From CBDCWO01 sp965223405 (GTDB lineage Bacteria > Bacteroidota > Bacteroidia > Chitinophagales > Saprospiraceae): a DNA stretch of 64,000 nucleotides. The stretch lies in the NCBI GenBank assembly GCA_965223405.1, contig CBDCWO010000006.1, positions 4,030,001-4,094,000 of the forward strand, in the 5' to 3' direction. The notes beneath the pieces were generated by a model. That model saw only the letters and a program-made list of their open reading frames with translations, had not been told where the DNA came from and ran no database searches. Position numbers and translations under genes: made by a program. Positions 1 to 8,750 of the stretch are shown piece by piece. Positions within the stretch are counted from its first letter, which is position 1; each line of letters starts with the position of its first letter.

Positions 1-2
1 GC

Positions 3-215
3 CAATACCTTGATGGATTCAATAATAAAATCACGATGCATGCTTATGCTAACCCTAGTGGAGAAGGACATGGTGCTGGATATGGTTTGATTAGATTCAA
101 CAAATCCAGTGACGAAGTGACATTTGAATGCTGGCCAAGGTTTACCGATGTGTCTCAGGAAGGAGCAGAGCAATTTGCAGGATGGCCTATAACTGTGAAA
201 TTAGATAATGAATAG
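3..215 (+). CDS. PhoD-like phosphatase/phosphodiesterase, C-terminal end (5' truncated by window edge)
   Basis: An open frame enters from the left edge and stops at 213-215, leaving about 70 residues. The reading KITMHAYANP, then GYGLIRFNK, EVTFECWPR and QFAGWPITV, aligns with the C-terminal part of the complete PhoD-like protein at 27918-29861 (NRITMYAHANP, GIVRFNK, ITMECWPR, YPGWPFTIE). It is therefore the end of a paralogous metallophosphatase. It overlaps by a few bases the earliest possible start of the following fucosidase, consistent with co-transcription. The catalytic part lies outside the window, so activity cannot be judged. The family call comes only from similarity to the in-window paralogue. 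Confidence 0.8.
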   Translation, partial: QYLDGFNNKITMHAYANPSGEGHGAGYGLIRFNKSSDEVTFECWPRFTDVSQEGAEQFAGWPITVKLDNE

Positions 216-246
216 GGAGAATTTAAAAAATGAATTCAGAATAATT

Positions 247-2352
247 ATGAATAAAATGAAGTTTGGTGTAGCCCGTAGTATGATCGCTGTTCTTTGGATT
301 TTTGGCTTTGCTTGTAGCAATAAAGTCGATCCACCAGCACCGTATGGGCCACTACCCAATGCACAGCAAATGCAATGGCATGAAACAGAGTTTTATGCCT
401 TTGTATGTATTACCATAAACACATTTACAGACAAAGAGTGGGGATTTGGAGATGAATCACCAGAGTTGTTCAATCCTACCGAGTTTGATGCCGATCAAAT
501 TGTATTGGTTTGTAAGGATGTCGGGATGAAAGGCGTAATGCTTACTGCAAAGCACCATGATGGATTTTGTCTTTGGCCAACCAAAACCACGGATCATAAT
601 ATTACCAAATCACCATACAAAGATGGTAAAGGAGATATTGTAAAAGAAATTGCAGATGCTTGTCAAAGGCATGGATTAAAAATGGGCATGTACCTATCCC
701 CCTGGGATCGTAATCATCCCGAGTACGGAAGGAAGGAGTATATTCCAGTGTTTAAAGAGCAGTTAAAAGAATTGCTTACATGGTATGGAGAAGTTTTTGA
801 AGTGTGGTTCGATGGTGCCAATGGTGGTTCTGGCTATTACGGTGGAGCTAATGAAACACGTGAGATCGACCGGGTATCATATTATGAGTGGGATTCTGTT
901 TTTGAAATGATTCGGGAGCTTCAACCGACAGCAGCTATCTTTTCTGATATCGGGTTGGATGCCCGATGGGTAGGGACAGAAGAAGGTTTTTCAGGGGACC
1001 CGTGTTGGCACAGATATACGCCAAAAGGTAGAGAGGATGGCGTGCCTCCAGCCAACGGGCAAACCAAATACTGGGAGTCCATTAATGGTCATCGTGATGG
1101 AAAATTTTGGATGCCGGCAGAGACAAACACGTCGATTCGCCCGGGATGGTTTTATCATGCAAGTGAAGATGACCGGGTAAAATCTCCTGAAACCCTGGTG
1201 AAATTGTATTATGAAAGCCTTGGGCATGGTACTACATTGATACTGAATTTACCACCCGATAGAAGGGGACTTATTCATAAAAATGACATTGGTTCGCTGA
1301 CAAAGTTCAAAGAAATCATTGAGGCCACTTTCGCTAAAGATTTGAGTGAGGGCGCTCTTTTCAAGGCTTCGAACATAAGAGGTGAAAGTAATTCATATGA
1401 TGTTGCTAATTTGAGAGACAATGATCAGCAGACTTATTGGGCTACTGATGATGAAGTGTTGACTCCTGAGTTGATTGTTGAATTTCCTGAAATCACAGAA
1501 TTCAATGTGGTGAACATTAGAGAATTCATACCACTAGGTCAGCGAATTTGGGGCTGGGCACTTGATAGATGGGAATATGACCAGTGGGTAGAGTTTGCTA
1601 AAAAAGAGTCCATAGGTCACAGGCGATTGTGGAAGGGTAGCCTGCAAACTACAGGAAAGATAAGGTTCCGAGTGACTGAGGCAGCGGCATGTCCCGTACT
1701 TACAGCTTTCTCAATTCACCTGCAGCCCATTACGATGGAACCTCCAATAATAAGCAGGGACAAATCCGGTATGGTAACTATTACAAGTACTGGTGAAATT
1801 AAATATACGATAGATGGCAGTGAGCCAAATGATCAAGCGTTAACCTATGATTCGCCAATCGATTTAAGAAGAGGAGGGATAGTAAAGTCCAAAACCTATT
1901 ATCGCGGTGAAAGTAGCTCAACTGCTACCGAGATTTTTACCCAGTCAAAGAAGAAATGGAACGTGGTTTCTGTAAGCTCTCATGAAGGACACAATGCACC
2001 ATGGAAAGGACTGGACGAAAACAGGACAACAGATTGGCACACACAAGTTAGAGATCTTGAACGTGAAATTGTCCTGGATCTTGGTGAAGATTTGGAGCTA
2101 GTAGGGTTTACCATGCTTCCGAGACAGGATGGTATTAAAGATGGTATAATCACTCACTATGAATTTTATACCAGTATAGATGGCGAATCATGGCAGCTAG
2201 CGAGTAGTGGAGAGTTTTCCAATATTTACAACAATCCGATAGAACAGGAAATAGTCTTGTCAGCAGTTAAGGCAAAGTTCATTAAGCTGAAAGCGATAAA
2301 GGTAAATGGTAAGTTTGCTGCTTTGTCGGAGATAGGAGTAAAAGTAAGATGA
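247..2352 (+). CDS. GH29 alpha-L-fucosidase lipoprotein with C-terminal discoidin-like domain
   Basis: Predicted exo-alpha-L-fucosidase that releases fucose from a sulfated glycan at the cell surface or in the periplasm. The ATG at 247 gives a lipoprotein signal ending in the lipobox GFAC; the frame is open back to 208, but that start overlaps the preceding gene and puts a long tail before the hydrophobic stretch. The catalytic (beta/alpha)8 domain fills roughly residues 40-370, with the NTFTDKEWG segment, AKHHDGFCLWP and the expected nucleophile Asp in VWFDG (about residue 189). Next come a beta-sandwich, a chitobiase-C-like segment (TIDGSEP) and a C-terminal F5/8 type C (discoidin) domain that probably binds carbohydrate. 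The WFDG and HHDGF context resembles subfamily GH29-B, also seen at 44544. First of three consecutive fucosidase genes. Confidence 0.9.
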   Translation: MNKMKFGVARSMIAVLWIFGFACSNKVDPPAPYGPLPNAQQMQWHETEFYAFVCITINTFTDKEWGFGDESPELFNPTEFDADQIVLVCKDVGMKGVMLTAKHHDGFCLWPTKTTDHNITKSPYKDGKGDIVKEIADACQRHGLKMGMYLSPWDRNHPEYGRKEYIPVFKEQLKELLTWYGEVFEVWFDGANGGSGYYGGANETREIDRVSYYEWDSVFEMIRELQPTAAIFSDIGLDARWVGTEEGFSGDPCWHRYTPKGREDGVPPANGQTKYWESINGHRDGKFWMPAETNTSIRPGWFYHASEDDRVKSPETLVKLYYESLGHGTTLILNLPPDRRGLIHKNDIGSLTKFKEIIEATFAKDLSEGALFKASNIRGESNSYDVANLRDNDQQTYWATDDEVLTPELIVEFPEITEFNVVNIREFIPLGQRIWGWALDRWEYDQWVEFAKKESIGHRRLWKGSLQTTGKIRFRVTEAAACPVLTAFSIHLQPITMEPPIISRDKSGMVTITSTGEIKYTIDGSEPNDQALTYDSPIDLRRGGIVKSKTYYRGESSSTATEIFTQSKKKWNVVSVSSHEGHNAPWKGLDENRTTDWHTQVRDLEREIVLDLGEDLELVGFTMLPRQDGIKDGIITHYEFYTSIDGESWQLASSGEFSNIYNNPIEQEIVLSAVKAKFIKLKAIKVNGKFAALSEIGVKVR

Positions 2353-2398
2353 TAATCATAAAAGCAAGTGGATTCAAATACGCGGTAAAAGTTTAGAC

Positions 2399-3622
2399 AT
2401 GAATAGAGTAGTGATTCTTGTGTCATTGTTTGCTTTGGGAGCATGTGTATTAAATATGGAAGAACAGCAAAACATCCAGCCAAAATTCGAACCCAATTGG
2501 GAATCGTTGAAAAAACATGAAACGCCGGAGTGGTTTCGGGATGCCAAATTAGGTATTTTCATCCACTGGGGAGTGTACAGTGTCCCGGCCTTTGGGGGAG
2601 AATGGTATCCTCGACAAATGTATATGGATTCAATGAACCTGAGTCCAATAGGTGAAGTTTGGAATACTGAATCACCCAAAGAATATTTTCACTATAAAGA
2701 AGTGTATGGAGGAGCAGAGAATTTTGGATACAAAGATTTTATTCCAGAGTTCAAAGGGGAGCATTTTGATGCTACCGAATGGATTAAGATTTTCAAAAAG
2801 GCAGGAGCAAAATATGTGGTCCCTGTAGCAGAGCATCATGATGGCTTTGCCATGTACGACTCCAAATTCACCAAATGGAATGCTACTAATATGAGGCCCA
2901 AAAGGGATGTTCTTGGTGAAATTAGAGTAGCAGCACTCAAAGAAGATATGCATTTTGGAGCTTCAACCCACTTTGCCTTTCATTGGGGATACTACATAAA
3001 AAGACCAGAATATGATACAAGCAATCCTGATTACGAAGAGCTAAATGGCAGGTCCCATGAACCTTTTGCTCCAGCTGATAGTATTTTCATGGATTGGTGG
3101 TGGAATCGAACCTTCGATATCGTAAATAACTACAAACCGGAAATTCTTTATTTTGATTTCTTTAGTGATAAGGAGGAATTCGCTCCGTATTTGCCGAGAT
3201 TGGCAGCTGACTATTACAACAAGGAAACAGAGTGGGGAACTGGGGTTGTTTTACAGACAAAAAACTTTGACCGGGAATCCTTTCCTGAAGGAACGCGTAT
3301 GCAAAACCTGGAACGAGGCAAGCTGGCTGGTATCAGCGAGGAGCCTTGGCAGACTTGTACATCGCTTGGTGTACAATGCTGGGGATATATGAGTGATTGG
3401 GAAACGCGTCTCACCAATGATACCATCGACGATCTGATAGGCATAGTGAGTAAAAATGGAAATATGCTCCTGAATGTTGGCCCCAAAAAAGACGGTACGA
3501 TTCCGGAAGATCAGGTAGCATGTTTGATGGAAATCGGAGATTGGTTGTCAATCGATTGTGAGGCCATTTATGACACGTGCCTTGGGAAAAATTTGGTGAG
3601 GGGCTTACAGGTGTTAGAGTAG
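2399..3622 (+). CDS. GH29 alpha-L-fucosidase, catalytic part of a frameshifted gene
   Basis: GH29 lipoprotein (lipobox LGAC, Cys16) with LGIFIHWGVYSV, AEHHDGFAMY and the likely nucleophile Asp253 in YFDFF, so the catalytic domain looks intact. The open frame stops at 3622 with an abnormal tail. Comparison with the paralogue at 3935-5473 shows why: around 3578-3579 one base is missing relative to the expected Thr-Arg-Pro-Trp-Glu. Reading then continues correctly in another frame (PWEKFGEGLTG...) up to an A6 run at 3680-3685, where one extra A restores the original frame. The C-terminal beta-sandwich is therefore out of frame for about 100 bases. This is either a pseudogene with a still-complete catalytic domain or a pair of indel errors in the assembly. 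Same operon as its neighbours. Confidence 0.85.
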   Translation: MNRVVILVSLFALGACVLNMEEQQNIQPKFEPNWESLKKHETPEWFRDAKLGIFIHWGVYSVPAFGGEWYPRQMYMDSMNLSPIGEVWNTESPKEYFHYKEVYGGAENFGYKDFIPEFKGEHFDATEWIKIFKKAGAKYVVPVAEHHDGFAMYDSKFTKWNATNMRPKRDVLGEIRVAALKEDMHFGASTHFAFHWGYYIKRPEYDTSNPDYEELNGRSHEPFAPADSIFMDWWWNRTFDIVNNYKPEILYFDFFSDKEEFAPYLPRLAADYYNKETEWGTGVVLQTKNFDRESFPEGTRMQNLERGKLAGISEEPWQTCTSLGVQCWGYMSDWETRLTNDTIDDLIGIVSKNGNMLLNVGPKKDGTIPEDQVACLMEIGDWLSIDCEAIYDTCLGKNLVRGLQVLE

Positions 3623-3922
3623 GGCATCACTCTGAAGAAGATGATAGTGAGTTTACATCGGAAGACATTCGGTTTACACAAAAAAGAAGGAGTCTTGTAT
3701 GCCATAGCCCTGGATGTACCTGAAAATGGCCAATTTCTCATAAGATCTTTGGCAGAACATAAGGATATTAATGAAGATGTTATCGAATCCATCACGGTTT
3801 TAGGTGAGGTTCCAGTTCCTGAATGGAAATTTGAAGAAACTGGATTTTCCGTAAAAGCTGCTTGTGGGATTAAAAGAAAACAAGCATTGGTCGCTAAAAT
3901 CGTATTGAATTATTTGGAATGA
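3580..3922 (+). pseudogene. C-terminal beta-sandwich of the frameshifted GH29 gene
   Basis: This stretch encodes the C-terminal domain belonging to the fucosidase that begins at 2399. From 3580 the frame reads PWEKFGEG and EDIRFTQK. After the A-run at 3680-3685 it continues in the original frame as EGVLYAIALDVPENGQFL, and it ends in QALVAKIVLNYLE. Each piece matches the intact paralogue downstream (PWEVFGEG, KDIRFTQK, LYAITLAVPENGEML, LALVAKIELKN). The short open frame at 3641-3922 is thus not an independent gene. Confidence 0.75.
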
Positions 3923-3934
3923 AATTGTATTTAA

Positions 3935-5473
3935 ATGAAAAACGTAACTAAAATTTCTCTTCTTAGTCTGATCATATTTTGCGCATGCAGTAGTCAACCT
4001 GCAAAGCAAGTAGAGAAAAATACACATTATGAATCCAACTGGGAGTCGCTGCAAACTCATAAAGATCCTGAGTGGCTCAAGGATGCCAAATTTGGCATCT
4101 ATTTTCATTGGGGGGTCTATTCTGTAGCTGCACATAAAAATGAATGGTATTCATACTATATGTACAGAACCCAGGATGAGTTGGGAGCTCCAGACGCCGA
4201 TAGCGTACGTGATTTCCATATAAAGAATTACGGCCCGCTCGAAGAGTTTTCATATAGGAATTTCATTCCGATGTTCAAAGCTGAAAAATTTGATGCGGAC
4301 GAATGGGCACAGTTATTTAAGGATTCTGGGGCAAAGTTTGCAGGACTGGTAGCCGAGCATTCAGATGGTTTTGCTATGTGGAATAGTGAATTGACAGAGT
4401 GGAATGCATACGAAAAAGGACCTAAAAGAGATATAGTTGGTGAAATGGAAAAAGCCATCAAAAAGCGGGATATGAAATTCATTACCACGTTTCACCATCA
4501 GTGGTTATGGGGCTGGTATCCAACCTGGGATAAAAACCTTGAAACATCCGATCCAAAATATTCAGGGTTATACGGTCCGTATGTGCCGAAGGGATTTCCA
4601 GTTGAGGGACCACATGATAATTTATTCCCGAGGCCCGACAGTGCATTTAATGCGATGTTTACAAACAAAGTGCTGGAGGTACTCGATAACTACCACCCTG
4701 ATTTGCTTTGGTTTGATGCCAGGTTGAAACTTATCGAAGATGAAAACCTGAGAAAAATTGTAAGCTATTTTTATAATCAGGGTGTTGAACAAAACAAAGA
4801 AGTGACTGTCATATACAAAAACCAGGACTTACCGCTTGGTGTCGGTACCTTCGACTATGAGATGGCAAGGCCGGATAGCATCAAGAAGAATGTGTGGATA
4901 AATGACGATACGATTGACTGGATGTCATGGAGTGACGTGAATCCTGCAAATTACAAATCCATCGAGCATCTGATTGGTGAGCTGGTTGATGTGGTAAGTA
5001 AAAATGGCGTCCTTATGTTGAATATCACACCAAAAGCCGATGGTACTATTCCCGGGCTTGTGAAAGAGCGCATACTTGCCATGGGTGAATGGTTGAAAAT
5101 AAATGGAGAGGCAATCTACGGAACCAGGCCTTGGGAAGTATTTGGTGAAGGCCCCACAAAGCCAGACACCCTGGTCAACGGTAGCTTTAGGGAATGGGAA
5201 ATTGGTGATTATTCGGAAAAGGATATCCGATTCACGCAGAAGGATGGAAATCTTTATGCTATTACACTTGCTGTTCCAGAAAATGGAGAAATGCTAATTA
5301 CATCATTGGCAGACCATGATAAAATTAACACAAACAGTGTTAAGTCCATCGAGTTACTGGGAGAAGAGGGTGTACCGGAATGGGAATTTGAAGAATCAGG
5401 GCTTATGATAAAGGTGAGCGGCGATATTAAAGCAAACCTCGCTTTGGTAGCTAAAATTGAATTGAAGAATTAA
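3935..5473 (+). CDS. GH29 alpha-L-fucosidase lipoprotein
   Basis: A 512-residue GH29 enzyme, about the usual length for the family without extra modules. It starts with a lipoprotein signal (lipobox FCAC, Cys18), so it is probably anchored in the outer or inner membrane. The catalytic domain shows FGIYFHWGVYSV (about 53-64), AEHSDGFAMW (140-149) and the probable nucleophile Asp261 in LLWFDARLK. The C-terminal 90 residues form the usual beta-sandwich. It is the intact paralogue of the broken gene just upstream, and the FHWGVYSV pattern is closer to subfamily GH29-A than the two discoidin-bearing fucosidases at 247 and 44544. Twelve bases separate it from the previous coding end and five from the following sulfatase, indicating one transcript. 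Confidence 0.9.
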   Translation: MKNVTKISLLSLIIFCACSSQPAKQVEKNTHYESNWESLQTHKDPEWLKDAKFGIYFHWGVYSVAAHKNEWYSYYMYRTQDELGAPDADSVRDFHIKNYGPLEEFSYRNFIPMFKAEKFDADEWAQLFKDSGAKFAGLVAEHSDGFAMWNSELTEWNAYEKGPKRDIVGEMEKAIKKRDMKFITTFHHQWLWGWYPTWDKNLETSDPKYSGLYGPYVPKGFPVEGPHDNLFPRPDSAFNAMFTNKVLEVLDNYHPDLLWFDARLKLIEDENLRKIVSYFYNQGVEQNKEVTVIYKNQDLPLGVGTFDYEMARPDSIKKNVWINDDTIDWMSWSDVNPANYKSIEHLIGELVDVVSKNGVLMLNITPKADGTIPGLVKERILAMGEWLKINGEAIYGTRPWEVFGEGPTKPDTLVNGSFREWEIGDYSEKDIRFTQKDGNLYAITLAVPENGEMLITSLADHDKINTNSVKSIELLGEEGVPEWEFEESGLMIKVSGDIKANLALVAKIELKN

Positions 5474-5478
5474 GTAAA

Positions 5479-7008
5479 ATGAAACAAATGAAAGTATTCA
5501 AGTGGGTGAGTTTTTTTTCGATTGACTGCTGCATAATCTTTTGTTTGTCATACCAGGAGGCTAAACCGGAAAATCCCAAACCCAATGTCGTTATCATAAT
5601 TGCAGATGATTTGGGGTATGGGGATGTGAAATTATTCAACCCTGAAACATCATTAACGACACCTAACCTGAATCGTCTTGGAAATAATTCAATAACATTT
5701 ACTGACGCCCATTCTTCATCTGCTGTTTGTACACCATCTCGTTATAGTTTGCTCACAGGACGTTATCCATGGCGGAGCCACAAGAAAAAAGGTGTGTTTG
5801 ATGGATATGTCAAGGCGCTCATTGAAAAGGATCGCCAAACACTGGCATCCATTTTTAAAAATGCATGGTATAACACCTCAATCATTGGTAAATGGCATCT
5901 AGGTGTAGATTGGCAAACCAAAGAAGCAAATCAGGAACCAGGATTTGGCACCATAGATTATTCCAAACCGTTGTTGCACTCACCTAACGATGTGGGTTTC
6001 GATTATTCATACATCTTCTCCGCCTCACTTGATTTTAGTCCAGCAGTTTACATCGAGAATGGGATGACAGTCGGCGAAGTGGATTATATTGCTCCATTTG
6101 TGGACTTTCCAGCTTATTCCAGAAGGGCAGAGACTACTTCAGACTTGAGTTATGAAGCCGTATTAGATCATCTTCTGGATAAAATCCTGACTTATATTAA
6201 CGAACATAAAAATAGTGAAGATCCTTTTTTCCTATATTTCCCATTAACTGCCCCGCACAAACCACTACTTCCAGCAGAGCGGTTTAGGGAGGGCTCAGGA
6301 TTGGGTTGGTATGGCGATTTTATTCAACAAGTAGATTGGACGGTTGGTGAAGTTTTGAAGTCACTTGAAGGGGATGGACTGGCGGAAAATACCATCGTAA
6401 TCTTCAGTAGCGACAACGGCTCATATATGCATTTGTACGAAAATGGTGAAGAAGATCATACAGTTGCCAACGAAAACCACGGTTATAATCCCGAAAACCA
6501 CAAACCTAACCTTAGCTGGAGGGGAACTAAAGGAGACATATTTGAGGCAGGTCATCGGGTGCCGCTTATGATCCACTGGCCAGGACAACTAAAAGCACGC
6601 AAATCGCATGAAACTGTTTGCCTGACAGATATCTCATCTACCCTGGTAGAAATGCTTGGGCTCTCAGCAGATGTATCACAAATGGAGGACGGTTATAGTC
6701 TTGTACCAATTTTTTCCAATGAAGAAATCAACAGAGCACCAGTAATTCACCAAAGTGGTGATGGTGCACTTGCAATAAGAAAAGGAAATTACAAGCTCAT
6801 TCTGTGTGATGGATCAGGTGGACGAGAAGAACCAAAGGGAAATGCCTTTTCAAAACCTTATCAACTATATGACCTGGCAATTGATCCCTATGAAACAACT
6901 AATTTGATTAATTCTCATGCTGAAATTGCTGAGGGGTTAGAGAAGGAATTTTACGAGATTGTTGATGGCGATTTGACTGAAGAGGATATCAGCATATTAA
7001 AAATGTAG
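5479..7008 (+). CDS. Sulfatase, family S1 (Cys-type)
   Basis: Alkaline-phosphatase-fold sulfatase expected to hydrolyse sulfate esters on the polysaccharide. Metal-binding Asp pair in IIADDLGYGD (about 40-49); activation motif CTPSR with Cys84, which must be oxidised to formylglycine; GKWHLG near residue 140; FSSDNGSY and the GDIFEAGHRVP segment are typical of S1. The N-terminus has a hydrophobic stretch containing several Cys but no clean lipobox, so it is probably secreted to the periplasm. It closely resembles the sulfatase at 24158 (shared SSAVCTP and GDI(F/W)E(A/G)GHRVP). Last gene of the left operon: a gene-poor gap and the convergent sigma factor follow. Substrate position cannot be inferred. 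Confidence 0.93.
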   Translation: MKQMKVFKWVSFFSIDCCIIFCLSYQEAKPENPKPNVVIIIADDLGYGDVKLFNPETSLTTPNLNRLGNNSITFTDAHSSSAVCTPSRYSLLTGRYPWRSHKKKGVFDGYVKALIEKDRQTLASIFKNAWYNTSIIGKWHLGVDWQTKEANQEPGFGTIDYSKPLLHSPNDVGFDYSYIFSASLDFSPAVYIENGMTVGEVDYIAPFVDFPAYSRRAETTSDLSYEAVLDHLLDKILTYINEHKNSEDPFFLYFPLTAPHKPLLPAERFREGSGLGWYGDFIQQVDWTVGEVLKSLEGDGLAENTIVIFSSDNGSYMHLYENGEEDHTVANENHGYNPENHKPNLSWRGTKGDIFEAGHRVPLMIHWPGQLKARKSHETVCLTDISSTLVEMLGLSADVSQMEDGYSLVPIFSNEEINRAPVIHQSGDGALAIRKGNYKLILCDGSGGREEPKGNAFSKPYQLYDLAIDPYETTNLINSHAEIAEGLEKEFYEIVDGDLTEEDISILKM

Positions 7009-7495
7009 TCAATACTATTACAAATCCGCTATCGAAATATATGAACAGACAGAAATATGATCATGATTTGAAGGAATTTGTATCCCAATCGGGAATTACT
7101 ACCCAGCTTTTTATGGTTTTTTGCTTCGTGTTCAACGGAAATATAGGTTAAGAAATTACCTAACAGCAATGTATTTAAGGAAATTGAGATGAAGAAGGGT
7201 GAGGTGCAGAAATTTGATCAGAATTTGACCAAGTAATCGGATGTGGTATTGCAACTAGAAAGACGAATTTTATACTAACTTATTAGGGCTGAATTTTGAC
7301 ATTCAATATTATATTATAATTGCAACCTGGTCGGAATAATTGTCAGTGATCTGGATGGTGTAAAGGTTCCCAAAGGAGATGCAAAACGAAGTTTGCCAGG
7401 TGTAAGGAACGACTAAGGTTTGAAACGTGGATTTTATTCGAGCAGATCGTAAAGGTTGGGCAAAGGAAGACTGATTAGTGATTGATCTTTAAATT
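7009..7495. other. Gene-poor gap between convergent sulfatase and sigma factor
   Basis: No gene is recognised in these 487 bases. Two short open frames on + are visible: 7041-7151 (37 codons, starting MNRQKYDHDLKEF) and one ending at 7416 that reads VGIIVSDLDGVKVPKGDAK. Neither matches a family I know. They look like decayed coding remnants, which would fit the other gene fragments in this locus, but this is a guess. Confidence 0.4.
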
Positions 7496-8086
7496 TTAAA
7501 CAATGTTATAGAGTACAGCCAATAGAAAACTGTTAATCATTACTTCCGGATGGGAATGAAGATAACTTTTGATAAACTTAGAAGCCTTGTGAATGTGCAC
7601 ATTCACAGTGCTTTTTGAAATACCGGTTTTCAAAGCTATTTGCTCGGGATTCATAGAGTTTATGTAGTGTAGTTTGAAAACCTCTTTCCTTCGGGGGGGC
7701 AGCTTCTCTATTGCTTCTTGCGCAATATTGAGATATTCAAAAAATGCCAATTCTTTCTCTACATTTTGGTATTCAGGTAAATAGTGCCGCAAAAACTCCT
7801 TTTTCAATTCTTTGACTCGGGCAATTTTCTTTAGCGAATTGATGCATAAGTCATGGGTGATTTTAAATAATATACCCTTAACACTTATATTTCGATTAAG
7901 GTGTAATCGTTTTTCCCATAACTTTACAAACACATCGCTCGTAATTTCTTCAGCAATTACTGGGATTCTTACTAACCTCAAACAAAATCCATATACCATT
8001 TCGTGGTGGCAATTAAAAATCCACTCGAAACTTTTGGAATCACTATTGATTAGACCTGCAATATGATTTTTTTCTTCGGTATTCAA
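7496..8086 (-). CDS. ECF RNA polymerase sigma factor, FecI/Bacteroidota PUL type
   Basis: A 196-residue sigma-70 family extracytoplasmic-function factor. Region 2 is seen in FEWIFNCHHEMVYGFCLRLV and ITSDVFVKLWE; region 4 in LPPRRKEVFKLHYINSM and the helix-turn-helix ALKTGISKSTVNVHIHKA. A hydrophobic C-terminal tail (SFLLAVLYNIV) is common in this Bacteroidota group. It should direct transcription of susC and perhaps the enzyme genes once released by the FecR-like protein encoded divergently at 8751. The STN domain on the neighbouring SusC supports such trans-envelope signalling. It is the only minus-strand gene in the PUL; fecI and fecR are usually adjacent in the same direction. Confidence 0.92.
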   Translation of the reverse strand: MNTEEKNHIAGLINSDSKSFEWIFNCHHEMVYGFCLRLVRIPVIAEEITSDVFVKLWEKRLHLNRNISVKGILFKITHDLCINSLKKIARVKELKKEFLRHYLPEYQNVEKELAFFEYLNIAQEAIEKLPPRRKEVFKLHYINSMNPEQIALKTGISKSTVNVHIHKASKFIKSYLHSHPEVMINSFLLAVLYNIV

Positions 8087-8132
8087 CGTCGAAAAATTAA
8101 GTCAAATCAGTTGTTTGATGAAATGTTGTTTT

Positions 8133-8165
8133 CAAAAATAACAAATTGTTTTTAATACTGGCAAA
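8133..8165 (-). promoter_or_regulatory. Candidate Bacteroidota promoter of the sigma-factor gene
   Basis: Read on the minus strand, a -33 TTTG (8165-8162) is followed after 21 bases by the -7 element TATTTTTG (8140-8133), which fits the Bacteroidota consensus TTTG-N19-21-TAnnTTTG. The start of transcription would lie about 40 bases upstream of the sigma-factor ATG at 8086. Confidence 0.6.
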
Positions 8166-8750
8166 ATTAATTTCTGACAGTGCTTATAACATATTGCACT
8201 TTACAAGCCGCACGGCAATGACCTATTGAATCAGTTTCCGGGATAGGAGCACTTATAACATCACTGATTGTTCTTAGCGTTAGCTCCTTTGATTGTCTGC
8301 TTCGACGAGATAACTTCATTCTTTATTGAATAACACTTCGGTGAACGGCTTCAATTGGTCCCCAACCAATTAGGAGACCTAATAGACTATATATTGCATT
8401 CGGTCGTCATATTCAATACAATAATTAATCAATTTAAGTTTTGCCTGTTAACCCTCTTTATTGGGCGATTTCATTTTTTCAACATGACTATTATTTCTTC
8501 AAGCTTATGTGTGTTTGGTATATACACTTTATGACATGATAGGTAGTCATTTTCGATGTAAATAGCATACTTCTAATTGAAGAATAAACCAATGAAATAA
8601 TTAAAAAATAAAAAATAATCGGTGGAGGAGTAAATTTCTAAGGTTTAAAAGTTGGATAGTTAAGTAGAGTGGGGATTGGAATATAAATATTTAAAGAATA
8701 ATTGTCTTGATATATTGTTATGTGTAACATCAAACATCTGGACGAAGTAA
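8166..8750. other. Divergent regulatory region between sigma factor and fecR
   Basis: Strongly AT-rich DNA without a supportable gene. It contains two adjacent hairpins at 8353-8371 (AATTGGT / ACCAATT) and 8370-8382 (TTAGG / CCTAA), and two near-identical CTTATAACAT direct copies at about 8181 and 8252. The fecR-susC promoter must lie here or just upstream of susC, but I found no clean TAnnTTTG match on the + strand. Confidence 0.4.

Noticed and set aside
991..1227. Minus-strand open frames inside the fucosidase and many other long genes
   Set aside because: They are shadows of well-supported + strand genes and show no domains or signals of their own.
3641..3922. Independent 93-residue gene behind the second fucosidase
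   Set aside because: It is the C-terminal domain of that fucosidase, separated only by compensating frameshifts; it matches the end of the paralogue at 3935.
8353..8382. Two adjacent hairpins as a terminator
   Set aside because: No gene ends into them from either side and there is no T-run; they are listed only as structure within the divergent region.
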